The notes under the pieces are model-generated. The model saw only the letters and a list, made by a program, of their open reading frames with translations, had not been told where the DNA came from and made no database searches. DNA of 24,955 nucleotides, from contig CBFHXE010000037.1 of assembly GCA_965659715.1 (NCBI GenBank), forward strand, positions 1 to 24,955. Direction: 5' to 3'. Position 1 is the stretch's first letter; the number at the start of each line of letters is the position of its first letter. Made by a program: the position numbers and the translations under genes. Positions 1-6,801 of the stretch are shown piece after piece. The DNA is from CABZJG01 sp965659715. GTDB lineage: Bacteria > Pseudomonadota > Alphaproteobacteria > Rhodobacterales > Rhodobacteraceae.

Positions 1-485
1 ACCGCTGCTTCGGTATGGCCGGCGCGGACCAAAACGCCGCCGTTGCGCGCGCGCAGGGGAAACACATGACCCGGCGTGGCAATGTCGATGCCAGTTTTTG
101 AGGCATCAATGGCAACCGAAATTGTGCGTGCCCGATCATGGGCAGATATGCCCGTGGTCACGCCTTCGCGTGCTTCAATAGAAATGGTAAACGCAGTTTC
201 GTGGCGCGATGAATTATGCGTGCTCATCAATTGCAGGCCCAGTTGATCAATGCGCTCGCTGGTTAAGGTCAAGCAAATTAGCCCGCGCCCATGTGTTGCC
301 ATGAAATTAATCGCGTCCGGGGTTGCCATTTGCGCGGGGATGACTAGATCCCCTTCATTTTCACGATCTTCGTGATCGACCAAGATAAACATTTTTCCGT
401 TGCGCGCATCTTCAATGATCTCTTCTATCGAAGAGACGGCATCGTGATAGTCAGGGGTCATCTCACCTGTTGCCTCTTGGCTCAT
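1..485 (-). CDS. ribB: 3,4-dihydroxy-2-butanone-4-phosphate synthase, 5' part (RibB or N-terminal half of RibBA)
   Basis: The enzyme converts ribulose 5-phosphate to 3,4-dihydroxy-2-butanone 4-phosphate plus formate in riboflavin synthesis, in the cytosol. The visible 161 residues contain the acidic metal/substrate loop DHEDRENEGDL (residues 37-47), EAREGVTTGIS (about 104-114), GHVFPLRA (139-146) and RAGHTEA (154-160), all in family order. The gene runs off the left edge, so a monofunctional RibB cannot be told from a RibBA fusion with a GTP cyclohydrolase II-like half. Two in-frame ATGs exist at 491 and 485. The second is preferred because GGAG lies six bases before it, while it would touch the first. 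No FMN riboswitch (RFN) sequence is visible upstream. Confidence 0.93.
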   Translation of the reverse strand, partial: MSQEATGEMTPDYHDAVSSIEEIIEDARNGKMFILVDHEDRENEGDLVIPAQMATPDAINFMATHGRGLICLTLTSERIDQLGLQLMSTHNSSRHETAFTISIEAREGVTTGISAHDRARTISVAIDASKTGIDIATPGHVFPLRARNGGVLVRAGHTEAA

Positions 486-604
486 GTGCATCTCCGTATC
501 TAAGAGCTTCCCTTAGAGGCTCTGATTTGGTTTTACCAGAGCGCTTTTTGGGTGATAATCGCAAACCCGTCAAATCTTTCGCAAAATCCACACGCGCTGA
601 TGAG

Positions 605-632
605 TATATATTTCAATTTTCCGCCAAGCCAA
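605..632 (-). promoter_or_regulatory. candidate sigma-70 promoter for ribB
   Basis: Read on the minus strand, TTGGCT (632-627) and TATATA (610-605) are separated by 16 bases, about 120 bases upstream of the ribB start. The position between rlmB and ribB fits, but the -35 box is imperfect and overlaps the hairpin after rlmB. Confidence 0.3.
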
Positions 633-655
633 ATCAAACTTTAATACGGGCTTGG
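624..655 (-). terminator. hairpin directly after rlmB
   Basis: A perfect 7-bp stem (CCAAGCC at 624-630, GGCTTGG at 649-655) with an 18-base AT-rich loop begins one base past the rlmB stop codon. There is no U run after it, so it may be a weak terminator or an mRNA 3'-end stabiliser. Confidence 0.4.
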
Positions 656-656
656 T

Positions 657-1436
657 CTAACAGGGCCGCGCCGCATAAAGCGCGACCGCCGCTGCGTTTG
701 AGACATTAAGCGATCCAAAACTGGCCGCAAAGTCAATCCGCACCAGACCATCAACCGTTTCTTTTGTGCGTTGCCGCAATCCCGGCCCCTCGGCGCCTAA
801 AACTAGAGCAACCGGCCGATCGCGGTGGTCGCTCAGAGCGGTTTCAATGGGTGTTTCTGCCGTGCCGTCCAATCCCAAAACAAGATAGCCCATCGATTGT
901 AATTGGAGGATCGTATCGGCCAAATTACGGAGCCGAAGATAGGGTTGCCGTTCCAGTGCACCACTTGCGGTTTTTGCCAGTGCTCCGGTTTCGGGCGCAC
1001 TGTGGCGCTGCGTGCCTATCACAGCGTTTGCCCCAAAAACTTCGGCCGAACGTAAGATTGCGCCGACATTATGCGGGTCTGTGACTTGGTCGAGCAGCAC
1101 AAGCCGAGGCGCAGCTTGCCCGGCAGCCAATGCAACATCTTCCAGCGTTCCCCAGTTCATTGGTTTGACTTCAAGCGCGGCACCTTGATGCACCGATCCA
1201 GGATCCAGCGGCGCTGCAAATTTGCGCGGGTCGCTAATTTCGGGCCGCATTCCGGATGTTTCAATTGCTGAGGCAAGCTTATCCGCAGCGTTTTTTGTTA
1301 TAACGAGACGCAATCGTGTCCGCCGATCATTCAGCAGGGCATCACGCACCGCGTGCAGACCAAACAGCCAAACAGTTTCCTGTCTGGCTGCTTTTTGGGA
1401 TTGTTCTTTTTCAATGACCCAGTTGGGCTTTTTCAT
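657..1436 (-). CDS. rlmB: 23S rRNA (guanosine-2'-O-)-methyltransferase, TrmH/SpoU family (RlmB-like)
   Basis: This is a knotted SpoU-class methyltransferase that uses S-adenosylmethionine. The likely target is G2251 of 23S rRNA. The 259-aa product has an N-terminal substrate-binding domain (about 22-90) and then the three family motifs: LDQVTDPHNVGAILR (115-129), VLGAEGPGL (212-220) and SLNVSNAAAV (242-251), which form the trefoil-knot SAM site. The start at 1436 is chosen because AAAGG precedes it at good spacing. A longer reading to 1496 has no ribosome site and adds 20 atypical residues. It lies 73 bases after the bactofilin-like gene on the same strand and could be co-transcribed. The close paralogue TrmH cannot be fully excluded, but length and N-domain favour RlmB. 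Confidence 0.88.
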   Translation of the reverse strand: MKKPNWVIEKEQSQKAARQETVWLFGLHAVRDALLNDRRTRLRLVITKNAADKLASAIETSGMRPEISDPRKFAAPLDPGSVHQGAALEVKPMNWGTLEDVALAAGQAAPRLVLLDQVTDPHNVGAILRSAEVFGANAVIGTQRHSAPETGALAKTASGALERQPYLRLRNLADTILQLQSMGYLVLGLDGTAETPIETALSDHRDRPVALVLGAEGPGLRQRTKETVDGLVRIDFAASFGSLNVSNAAAVALYAARPC

Positions 1437-1509
1437 CTTGTGCCTTTGATTTGCCGGAAACTTGGACGCAGTCGCTATCACATTCTGAACCGGCAAACCA
1501 TAGGAATGC

Positions 1510-2643
1510 TTAGCTTAATGTTGGTCCCAAAGGCAGTTTACGGCTGATGAATGGCCAGATCACGACCCCCAAGCCGGCAAATCCAAGAGCGAGATCGGCG
1601 AAAAAGCCCACGAATGGGATCATACTTAGCCCAAACACAACAACTGCGCCAATCAATGCTGCAATAATCCGCTCCAAAACACGGCTGCCGTCGAAGCTAC
1701 CGAATTTTTCCAGCACATACACTCCTATGCCAAAGGTCGCGACCAAATAGCCAAGCCAAAAGACAACAAAGCCAAAAATCAAAAATAACGGAAGCGTAAA
1801 CGCTCCGATGATTGTCAGAACAAGCACCAGCATAAGTCCGAGAATAACGGCGAGCGACAGCATGCCGGACCACAGCGACGCGAAAGGCGTTTGCACGACT
1901 GTGCCGGCTGTATAGGACATCCAATTCGGGAAAATCACGGCAAGAATGCCAATGAGGGCTGTGGTTAGAGCAATGTCTTGAAGCGCCTCAATGAGCCACT
2001 CTAGTGGGCCCTGCGGTTCGTGATGTGGAAAATCCTCTAAATGTTTGTCAACAATCAGTTCAATTTGATCTGGTGTGTGTTCCGAGCCTTTCATCGCGTC
2101 TATATTCGCTGTTGAGATTTCTAATTTTCCGTCGACTTTCGCGGCATCAGTGAACCGTACATCATCGGAAAAAATTTTCAAATCACCTGCGATGTGGGTC
2201 GCTATAACCACGCTGTCCGCGGCCAAAAGCACAGAGCCAGAAATGGGCTGATTTAGGTAAACTGTTTGCGCTACAGCACGTAAATTGCCGGCCAGTGCCG
2301 CATCCAGAATTAGCGTTTGCGCGCCTGCCGACAAATTGCCATTTATCGGATTATTGACAGAAATTGTTTGGCCCAAGGCATATAGATTGCCTTCAACTGG
2401 CGCGTCTACGGTCACTATGCGGCCGGCCAAATGCGCGGATCCTTCCAAATTTGATTTGGTTTCAACCGTATCCCCAGCCAAGAACACATCGTTTAGGTTT
2501 TGAGCTTTGGCGATGACTGTGTCCCCCGCTGCAAAAAAGTCGTTGCCCCAAGTGAAGCTGGCATCGTCAGTCATTTCCTGCGCATTAACCAACTGCGCTA
2601 AGCCTATCAAGGCGCACAGTGTAATAATGAATTTTCGTAACAT
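1510..2643 (-). CDS. secreted/membrane protein with bactofilin-like repeats and C-terminal membrane helices
   Basis: The 377-aa product has a Sec-type signal peptide (residues 1-21, cleavage near VNA-QE). Residues about 30-175 hold short repeats alternating small hydrophobics with G/N/D, such as VEGNLYALGQTI and IAGDLKIFSDDV, typical of the right-handed beta-helix of bactofilins and polymer-forming proteins. An acidic/His-containing linker leads to about four hydrophobic helices (roughly 222-245, 258-308, 322-345, 350-370). The predicted shape is a periplasmic beta-helix anchored in the inner membrane. A bactofilin is normally cytoplasmic without a signal, so the role may differ. Function is unknown. 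The ATG follows AGGA at proper spacing. An rlmB gene follows on the same strand. Confidence 0.75.
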   Translation of the reverse strand: MLRKFIITLCALIGLAQLVNAQEMTDDASFTWGNDFFAAGDTVIAKAQNLNDVFLAGDTVETKSNLEGSAHLAGRIVTVDAPVEGNLYALGQTISVNNPINGNLSAGAQTLILDAALAGNLRAVAQTVYLNQPISGSVLLAADSVVIATHIAGDLKIFSDDVRFTDAAKVDGKLEISTANIDAMKGSEHTPDQIELIVDKHLEDFPHHEPQGPLEWLIEALQDIALTTALIGILAVIFPNWMSYTAGTVVQTPFASLWSGMLSLAVILGLMLVLVLTIIGAFTLPLFLIFGFVVFWLGYLVATFGIGVYVLEKFGSFDGSRVLERIIAALIGAVVVFGLSMIPFVGFFADLALGFAGLGVVIWPFISRKLPLGPTLS

Positions 2644-3060
2644 TGATTTTTCCTATAATTTAACGCTTTATGTTAATCTGGATAACATCGCAGAGTTTCC
2701 ATGGCAGGGCAACCGGTAATATCGCGATTTATCGGAGGCAAGGAAAGGTTTTTGATTTGCAACCAACACAGTATTTTTGCATCGTAAAATAAGTTGACCC
2801 TACCGGTTGGATCTTCTCAAAATAGGGGTGCTTGAAGGAAATTAGTCGGCTCTAAGGGTGATAGGTTGGGGTGAGCAAAGTTTAAAATTACGGAAATGAC
2901 CTTACTTAAGACTTTCGGAAAACATTATAACATTATGAAATAGTTAATAAAAAGCACGTTGCATATTCCATATAAAATTGACTTCAATCTCCGTTGCAAT
3001 TATAGGTTGAAAAATGCTGGGCGAATGCTTTGCGGGGCTAAACTATTCATTTAGTGCCAT
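2644..3060. other. 417-bp intergenic region, AT-rich, no gene seen
   Basis: I see no credible coding frame or RNA gene. The region separates a minus-strand gene from the plus-strand GTA remnant, so it should hold divergent promoters. It contains one good promoter-like pair (2978-3006), a tandem octamer AACATTAT at 2921-2936 and scattered TTAA words. Composition is clearly more AT-rich than the flanking genes. Confidence 0.6.
2978..3006 (+). promoter_or_regulatory. candidate promoter for the GTA-remnant ORF
   Basis: TTGACT (2978-2983) and TATAGG (3001-3006) are spaced by exactly 17 bases, 55 bases before the first ATG of the chimeric ORF. If that ORF is the fused 5' end of the GTA cluster, this may be the old GTA promoter. 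The -10 box is imperfect. Confidence 0.4.
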
Positions 3061-3858
3061 ATGGTTTCGGTTAGGCGGAGGATCATCGACCCAATTATCA
3101 GAGTGACCATGATCCTAAACCCCTCCGAGAGTGATCCACTATCGAAAGATTGCATCCGACGCCGTCTTGATGCGGCCTTAAGCAGTTTTGTGCAGCAAGT
3201 TGAGGCATTGGAAGCCCAAGTGCACGCAGGAAACTATGCAGATGAAACCCAAGCCCGCGACCTATTTTTGAACTTAAAAGTATGGATTAGGTGGGCGAAC
3301 GAAGCGGAGAAAATACGTGCAGAAACGTGGGCATCCGGAAGCGATGCATCAATGCCCGATGTTTGGCCCAAAGGAAGCCTCTTTGTTCTGCTTGACAGCG
3401 CGCCTGTTCAATTGGACCTTAAATCTAAAAGCCTCAATATCGAGCGCCACTAACGGATTGGCCCTGCCAAGCGTGCCTATGACGAGTCCACGTATCGCCA
3501 TCAAACCCATAGCCTATCGGGCATTGGACTAAGGCCATATCGGCCCTGTCACTTAACCGTGCGCGTGGGTGATAATGGGTATGATATTGCTTGGATGCGG
3601 CGCGGCAGAATAGACTCAGACCCATGGTCGGAAACCGATATACCGCTTGGTGAAGCCTTTGAGCGCTATCGCGTTCGTGTCATAAAAGAGGGGCAAGTGC
3701 TGCGCGAGCATTTGGTCAGCACACCGTCATGGCAATATTCAAAGGAATTTCAGGATATTGACAATCGAAGCGGTGAAAACCTGTCCATTTGGCTGGATGT
3801 GGCACAAATTTCCGAACGTTTTGGAGCAGGACCTAGCGCAGGTATAACACTTCCATGA
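3061..3858 (+). pseudogene. chimeric GTA remnant: small 5' ORF fused to the 3' end of the GTA tail/host-specificity gene (orfg15), with an in-frame stop
   Basis: One frame runs from 3061 (or ATG 3109) to TGA 3856-3858, broken only by TAA at 3451-3453. From about 3335 onward it matches what I know of the C-terminus of Rhodobacterales GTA ORF15: GSLFVLLDSAP, then RH-stop-RIGPAK, SGIGLRPYRPCHL, IAWMRRGRIDSDPW, IPLGEAFERYRVRV and VAQISERFGAG. The stop sits where relatives have a residue, usually Tyr (RHYRIGP). The first ~90 codons instead code a charged helical segment (VEALEAQVHAG, NEAEKIRAE). This resembles the small GTA protein orfg1/TerS that opens the cluster, but that match is inference. 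The rest of the cluster, about 14 kb in relatives, is absent. A downstream fragment could start at 3559, but no ribosome site is evident. Confidence 0.8.
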
Positions 3859-4190
3859 AACCTTTGATGCATGGCGATCTGGTGGCCGCGGGCTGTGCTC
3901 TTTTGGGGGTTCCCCCTGCCTGCCGGCAGGCGCATATTAGCACGCTTCTCATCCGCAGCCGGGCTGCAGACAAATATAGAAAACATTATGGTAAAAGCCA
4001 CCGTGACTGGGGTGAAGGGTCGTTGATGAGCTGCGCACGCAATTATCCCCAACCACTTGAGCCAGCCTTGTGCGATCCCAATTATGCTCAGGCTTTAAGC
4101 TGCGTTTTGCAAGCGGCAGCACCAAACCTATCCTCTTGCACAGCCAATGCAAAGCTGCAGGGCTGGGTTCAGTTCAAGCCGCGCCTGTGA
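3855..4190 (+). CDS. small conserved protein found after GTA orfg15 in Rhodobacterales (DUF7742-like)
   Basis: The ATG overlaps the stop of the GTA remnant (ATGA), the usual sign of translational coupling. The first ~90 residues (MKPLMHGDLVAAG near the start, then RAADKYRKHYGKSHRDWGEGS at mid-protein) recall the short protein encoded immediately after orfg15 in roseobacter GTA loci. Its function is unknown to me. The last ~20 residues (from about APNLSSC) look like run-on sequence, and the frame overlaps the 3' end of the opposing DksA-like gene by 63 bases, so the original stop may have been lost. With its upstream operon gone, it may no longer be expressed. The family name is from memory and should be tested. 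Confidence 0.6.
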   Translation: MKPLMHGDLVAAGCALLGVPPACRQAHISTLLIRSRAADKYRKHYGKSHRDWGEGSLMSCARNYPQPLEPALCDPNYAQALSCVLQAAAPNLSSCTANAKLQGWVQFKPRL

Positions 4191-4466
4191 GATAAGATCA
4201 CCGCAATCGTTGCAGTAGCCAAATTCACCTTCTTCAATCCGCACCAAGGCTTGCAATAGGGCTTGGCGCAGGCCATCGCGTCTAACTTGATGCGCCCGAG
4301 CCATTGCCTGAGCTTGCAGCGCATCCATACGGCTAAGGCGGCCAACAGATTGTTGATCTAACTCAACCGTTTGCTGGCTCTCTGCTCCTAAAGTATTTTC
4401 TTTGTCAATTTCGGCTAGTTTTTTCTGTATTAACCGGCGGAAATCGGATAAATTAACATCATCCAT
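4128..4466 (-). CDS. DksA/TraR-family C4 zinc-finger protein
   Basis: This 112-aa protein has a helical coiled-coil N-terminal part (about 1-75) and a C-terminal zinc finger of the TraR/DksA type, CNDCGD (about 85-90) and CIGC (about 106-109), a C-x2-C...C-x2-C arrangement. Such proteins bind the secondary channel of RNA polymerase and modulate promoter opening, often with ppGpp. At 112 aa it is shorter than canonical DksA (about 150 aa), so it is best called DksA-like rather than dksA. GAGG lies ten bases before the ATG. It is divergent from cysE (92 bases apart) and converges with the small GTA-neighbour gene, overlapping its extended 3' end. Confidence 0.85.
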   Translation of the reverse strand: MDDVNLSDFRRLIQKKLAEIDKENTLGAESQQTVELDQQSVGRLSRMDALQAQAMARAHQVRRDGLRQALLQALVRIEEGEFGYCNDCGDLISQARLELNPALQLCIGCARG

Positions 4467-4545
4467 AAACTTTTGGCCTCAGGCGCATTGAATTTATCTG
4501 ATGTTGCCTATTTATGCCTTAAGGTGCAAGCAAGGTATCGGATGT

Positions 4546-4550
4546 AGGAG
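4546..4550 (+). promoter_or_regulatory. ribosome binding site deciding a TTG start for cysE
   Basis: AGGAG at 4546-4550 is eight bases before TTG 4559. No in-frame ATG lies near the expected CysE N-terminus, so the TTG is taken as the start. Confidence 0.7.
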
Positions 4551-4558
4551 CAGGTCCA

Positions 4559-5371
4559 TTGGCTGAGATACATAGCAAGGTAAAAGAAATTGACCCAGTA
4601 TGGGGTAAAATTCGCGTTGAAGCAGAACAGGCGGTGCAAACCGAGCCTTTGCTTGGCGCGTTGTTTCACAAGAATGTGCTTCAGCATGACACCATCGATA
4701 TGGCCTTGGCACATCGGATTTCGCTTAAACTGGCGTCGAATGAAATGTCCGAGCAATATGTGCGTGAAATTTGTGACCTTGCATATCGCGGAGATTCAGA
4801 GCTTGCCAGTTCGGCACGCGCAGACATCATGGCAGTTTTTGATCGCGACCCTGCCTGCCACCGGTTTTTGCAACCGCTACTTTATTTCAAAGGATTCCAA
4901 GCGGTTCAAGCCTACCGCGTGGCACATTGGTTGTGGTCGAACGAGCAAAAGGATCTCGCATATTTTATGCAGTCACGCATTTCCGAGGTATTTGGCATCG
5001 ACATCCATCCCGGTGCGGTAATCGGCAAAGGCTTGATGATAGATCACGCGCATTCAATTGTGATCGGCGAGACTGCCGTGGTTGGGGATAATGTCTCAAT
5101 GCTACACTCTGTGACGCTAGGAGGAACAGGCAAGCAAGAAGAAGACCGCCATCCTAAAATTTGTGATGGCGTGTTGATCGGGGCAGGGGCGAAAGTTCTT
5201 GGCAATATCAGTGTCGGGGCGTGTTCACGCATTGCAGCTGGATCAGTTGTTCTTAGGTCAGTGCCGGAAAAAACTACGGTTGCGGGCGTGCCGGCAGAGG
5301 TGGTTGGAAAAGCAGGCTGCGCAACTCCTTCGGTGACAATGGATCAGCTTTTAGCAGATGATTTTGAATAG
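4559..5371 (+). CDS. cysE: serine O-acetyltransferase
   Basis: CysE makes O-acetylserine from serine and acetyl-CoA, the first committed step of cysteine synthesis. The 270-aa protein has the alpha-helical N-terminal domain (about 10-140) and a left-handed beta-helix of hexapeptide repeats (about 148-250). Catalytic Asp162-His163 lie in LMIDHAHSIVIGET, and His198 is in EDRHPKI. VTLGGTGK (185-192) and AGVPAEVVG (242-250) are also family hallmarks. A TTG start is used, set by AGGAG upstream. The protein ends in ADDFE. Many CysE proteins end in Ile, which docks into the CysK active site to form cysteine synthase, so that contact may be missing here. It stands alone on the plus strand, converging with pdhC. 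Confidence 0.94.
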   Translation: MAEIHSKVKEIDPVWGKIRVEAEQAVQTEPLLGALFHKNVLQHDTIDMALAHRISLKLASNEMSEQYVREICDLAYRGDSELASSARADIMAVFDRDPACHRFLQPLLYFKGFQAVQAYRVAHWLWSNEQKDLAYFMQSRISEVFGIDIHPGAVIGKGLMIDHAHSIVIGETAVVGDNVSMLHSVTLGGTGKQEEDRHPKICDGVLIGAGAKVLGNISVGACSRIAAGSVVLRSVPEKTTVAGVPAEVVGKAGCATPSVTMDQLLADDFE

Positions 5372-5469
5372 TAGCAACTAACGCTTACAGCAATCACTGC
5401 ATAGGGTCCGCGGGCGGCCTCTTTGAGGCGCATAGTACCGACGTCAATAACGATCAAAACACTCTGGCT

Positions 5470-6789
5470 TTAGACCAGCATTGCAATTGGGTTCTCTAGG
5501 TTATCAACGATTGCTTGCAGCAACTCTGCGCCTAAGGCGCCATCAATGACCCGGTGATCCACCGATAGTGTCACCGACATGACAGTGGCCACCTCAAGAT
5601 CACCATCCGCATTGACCACGGGTCGTTTTTTACCCGCGCCCACGGCAAGAATAGCGCCGTGCGGTGGATTGATGACCGCATCAAAATTATCAATGCCAAA
5701 CATACCTAGGTTTGATATGGCAAAGCTGCCGCCTTGATATTCATGCGGAGCGAGCTTTTTGTCTTTGGCCCGCGCGGCAAGATCTTTCATTTCGGCGCTA
5801 AGCTGCGACAGAGACTTCTGCTCGGCATCCTGCAGAACCGGAGTAAACAGACCGCCCTCGATGGCCACCGCAACAGCCACATCCGAAGGGGTCAGTTGCA
5901 GCACCCGATCACCGGCCCAAACCGCATTGGCACTGGGCACAGTTTGCTGTGCAAGCGCACAGGCCTTGATTATGAAATCATTGACCGACAGTTTAACATC
6001 GCGCGCGGCCAACTGCTTGTTCAGGTCGGCGCGGAACGCCAGAAGCCGGTCAATTTTGATATCCCGCCGCAGATAGAAATGGGGAACGGTTTGTTTGGCT
6101 TCGGTTAGCCGCGCAGCGATGGTTTTGCGCATACCGTCCAGTTGGAGTTCTTTGTATTCACGTCCTTGATACATCTTGATGACGGTTTCGGCTGCTGGTC
6201 CTGCAGGCATAGATGCCGGTGCGCCTACCAGCGCTGGGCTTGCAGCGCGTGCTGGCTGACCTTGAGCGGCCTCCTCGACATCAGCTTTGACAATCCGCCC
6301 ATGGGGGCCTGAGCCTTGCAGAGCCGAAAGATCAACGCCTTTTTCCGCAGCCAGACGGCGCGCAAGCGGCGAAGCAAATACCCGGCTTCCTTTTGGGGCA
6401 GGGGCACTGGCGGTTTGGGGCGCGGCAGAGGGTTCATTGGCGGGCATTTCGGATGGCTCTTGCGACGGTTTTGCGTCTTGTGGCTTGGCGCTTTCAGCTT
6501 CGGCTTTTCCGCCGCCGCCGGAACTTGCCAAATCCTCGGCGGTTTCGCCTTCTTCAAGCAGGACAGCGATTGCGCTGTTCACCGCCACGTTTTCAGTGCC
6601 TTCGGCTACGTAAATTTTACCGATGACGCCTTCGTCAACCGCTTCAAATTCCATTGCGGCTTTGTCGGTTTCAATCTCGGCGATGACATCACCCGATTGC
6701 ACGCTGTCACCTTCTTTGACCAACCATTTGGCCAGTGTTCCGGCCTCCATGGTGGGGGAAAGCGCAGGCATGAGAATTTTTGTTGGCAT
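5470..6789 (-). CDS. pdhC: pyruvate dehydrogenase E2, dihydrolipoamide acetyltransferase
   Basis: E2 is the core of the pyruvate dehydrogenase complex and transfers acetyl groups from lipoate to CoA. The 439-aa protein has one lipoyl domain with the modified Lys43 in ETDKAAMEF, an Ala/Pro-rich linker (about 85-137), a peripheral subunit-binding domain (138-172, with PLARRLAAEKG and GSGPHGRIVKADV), a second linker, and the catalytic acetyltransferase domain (about 207-439). The active-site His412 and Asp416 are in DHRVIDG. It is the last gene of pdhABC, 12 bases after pdhB, so it is almost surely co-transcribed. The alternative, E2 of another 2-oxoacid dehydrogenase, is unlikely given the neighbours. 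Confidence 0.95.
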   Translation of the reverse strand: MPTKILMPALSPTMEAGTLAKWLVKEGDSVQSGDVIAEIETDKAAMEFEAVDEGVIGKIYVAEGTENVAVNSAIAVLLEEGETAEDLASSGGGGKAEAESAKPQDAKPSQEPSEMPANEPSAAPQTASAPAPKGSRVFASPLARRLAAEKGVDLSALQGSGPHGRIVKADVEEAAQGQPARAASPALVGAPASMPAGPAAETVIKMYQGREYKELQLDGMRKTIAARLTEAKQTVPHFYLRRDIKIDRLLAFRADLNKQLAARDVKLSVNDFIIKACALAQQTVPSANAVWAGDRVLQLTPSDVAVAVAIEGGLFTPVLQDAEQKSLSQLSAEMKDLAARAKDKKLAPHEYQGGSFAISNLGMFGIDNFDAVINPPHGAILAVGAGKKRPVVNADGDLEVATVMSVTLSVDHRVIDGALGAELLQAIVDNLENPIAMLV

Positions 6790-6801
6790 GATCAGCGCTC
6801 C

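Noticed and set aside
486..656. FMN riboswitch before ribB
   Set aside because: The conserved RFN sequences are not present; only a hairpin after rlmB and a possible promoter are seen.
2653..2690. CtrA binding site upstream of the bactofilin-like gene
   Set aside because: Two TTAA words are present but the spacing is nine bases, not the seven of the CtrA consensus.
3061..4190. Complete prophage or GTA cluster
   Set aside because: No capsid, portal, terminase large subunit or tail genes occur on either side; only one gene end and a neighbour are present.
5410..5440. Terminator between cysE and pdhC
   Set aside because: GCCTC-TTT-GAGGC gives only a 5-bp stem with a 3-base loop and no T run on either strand.
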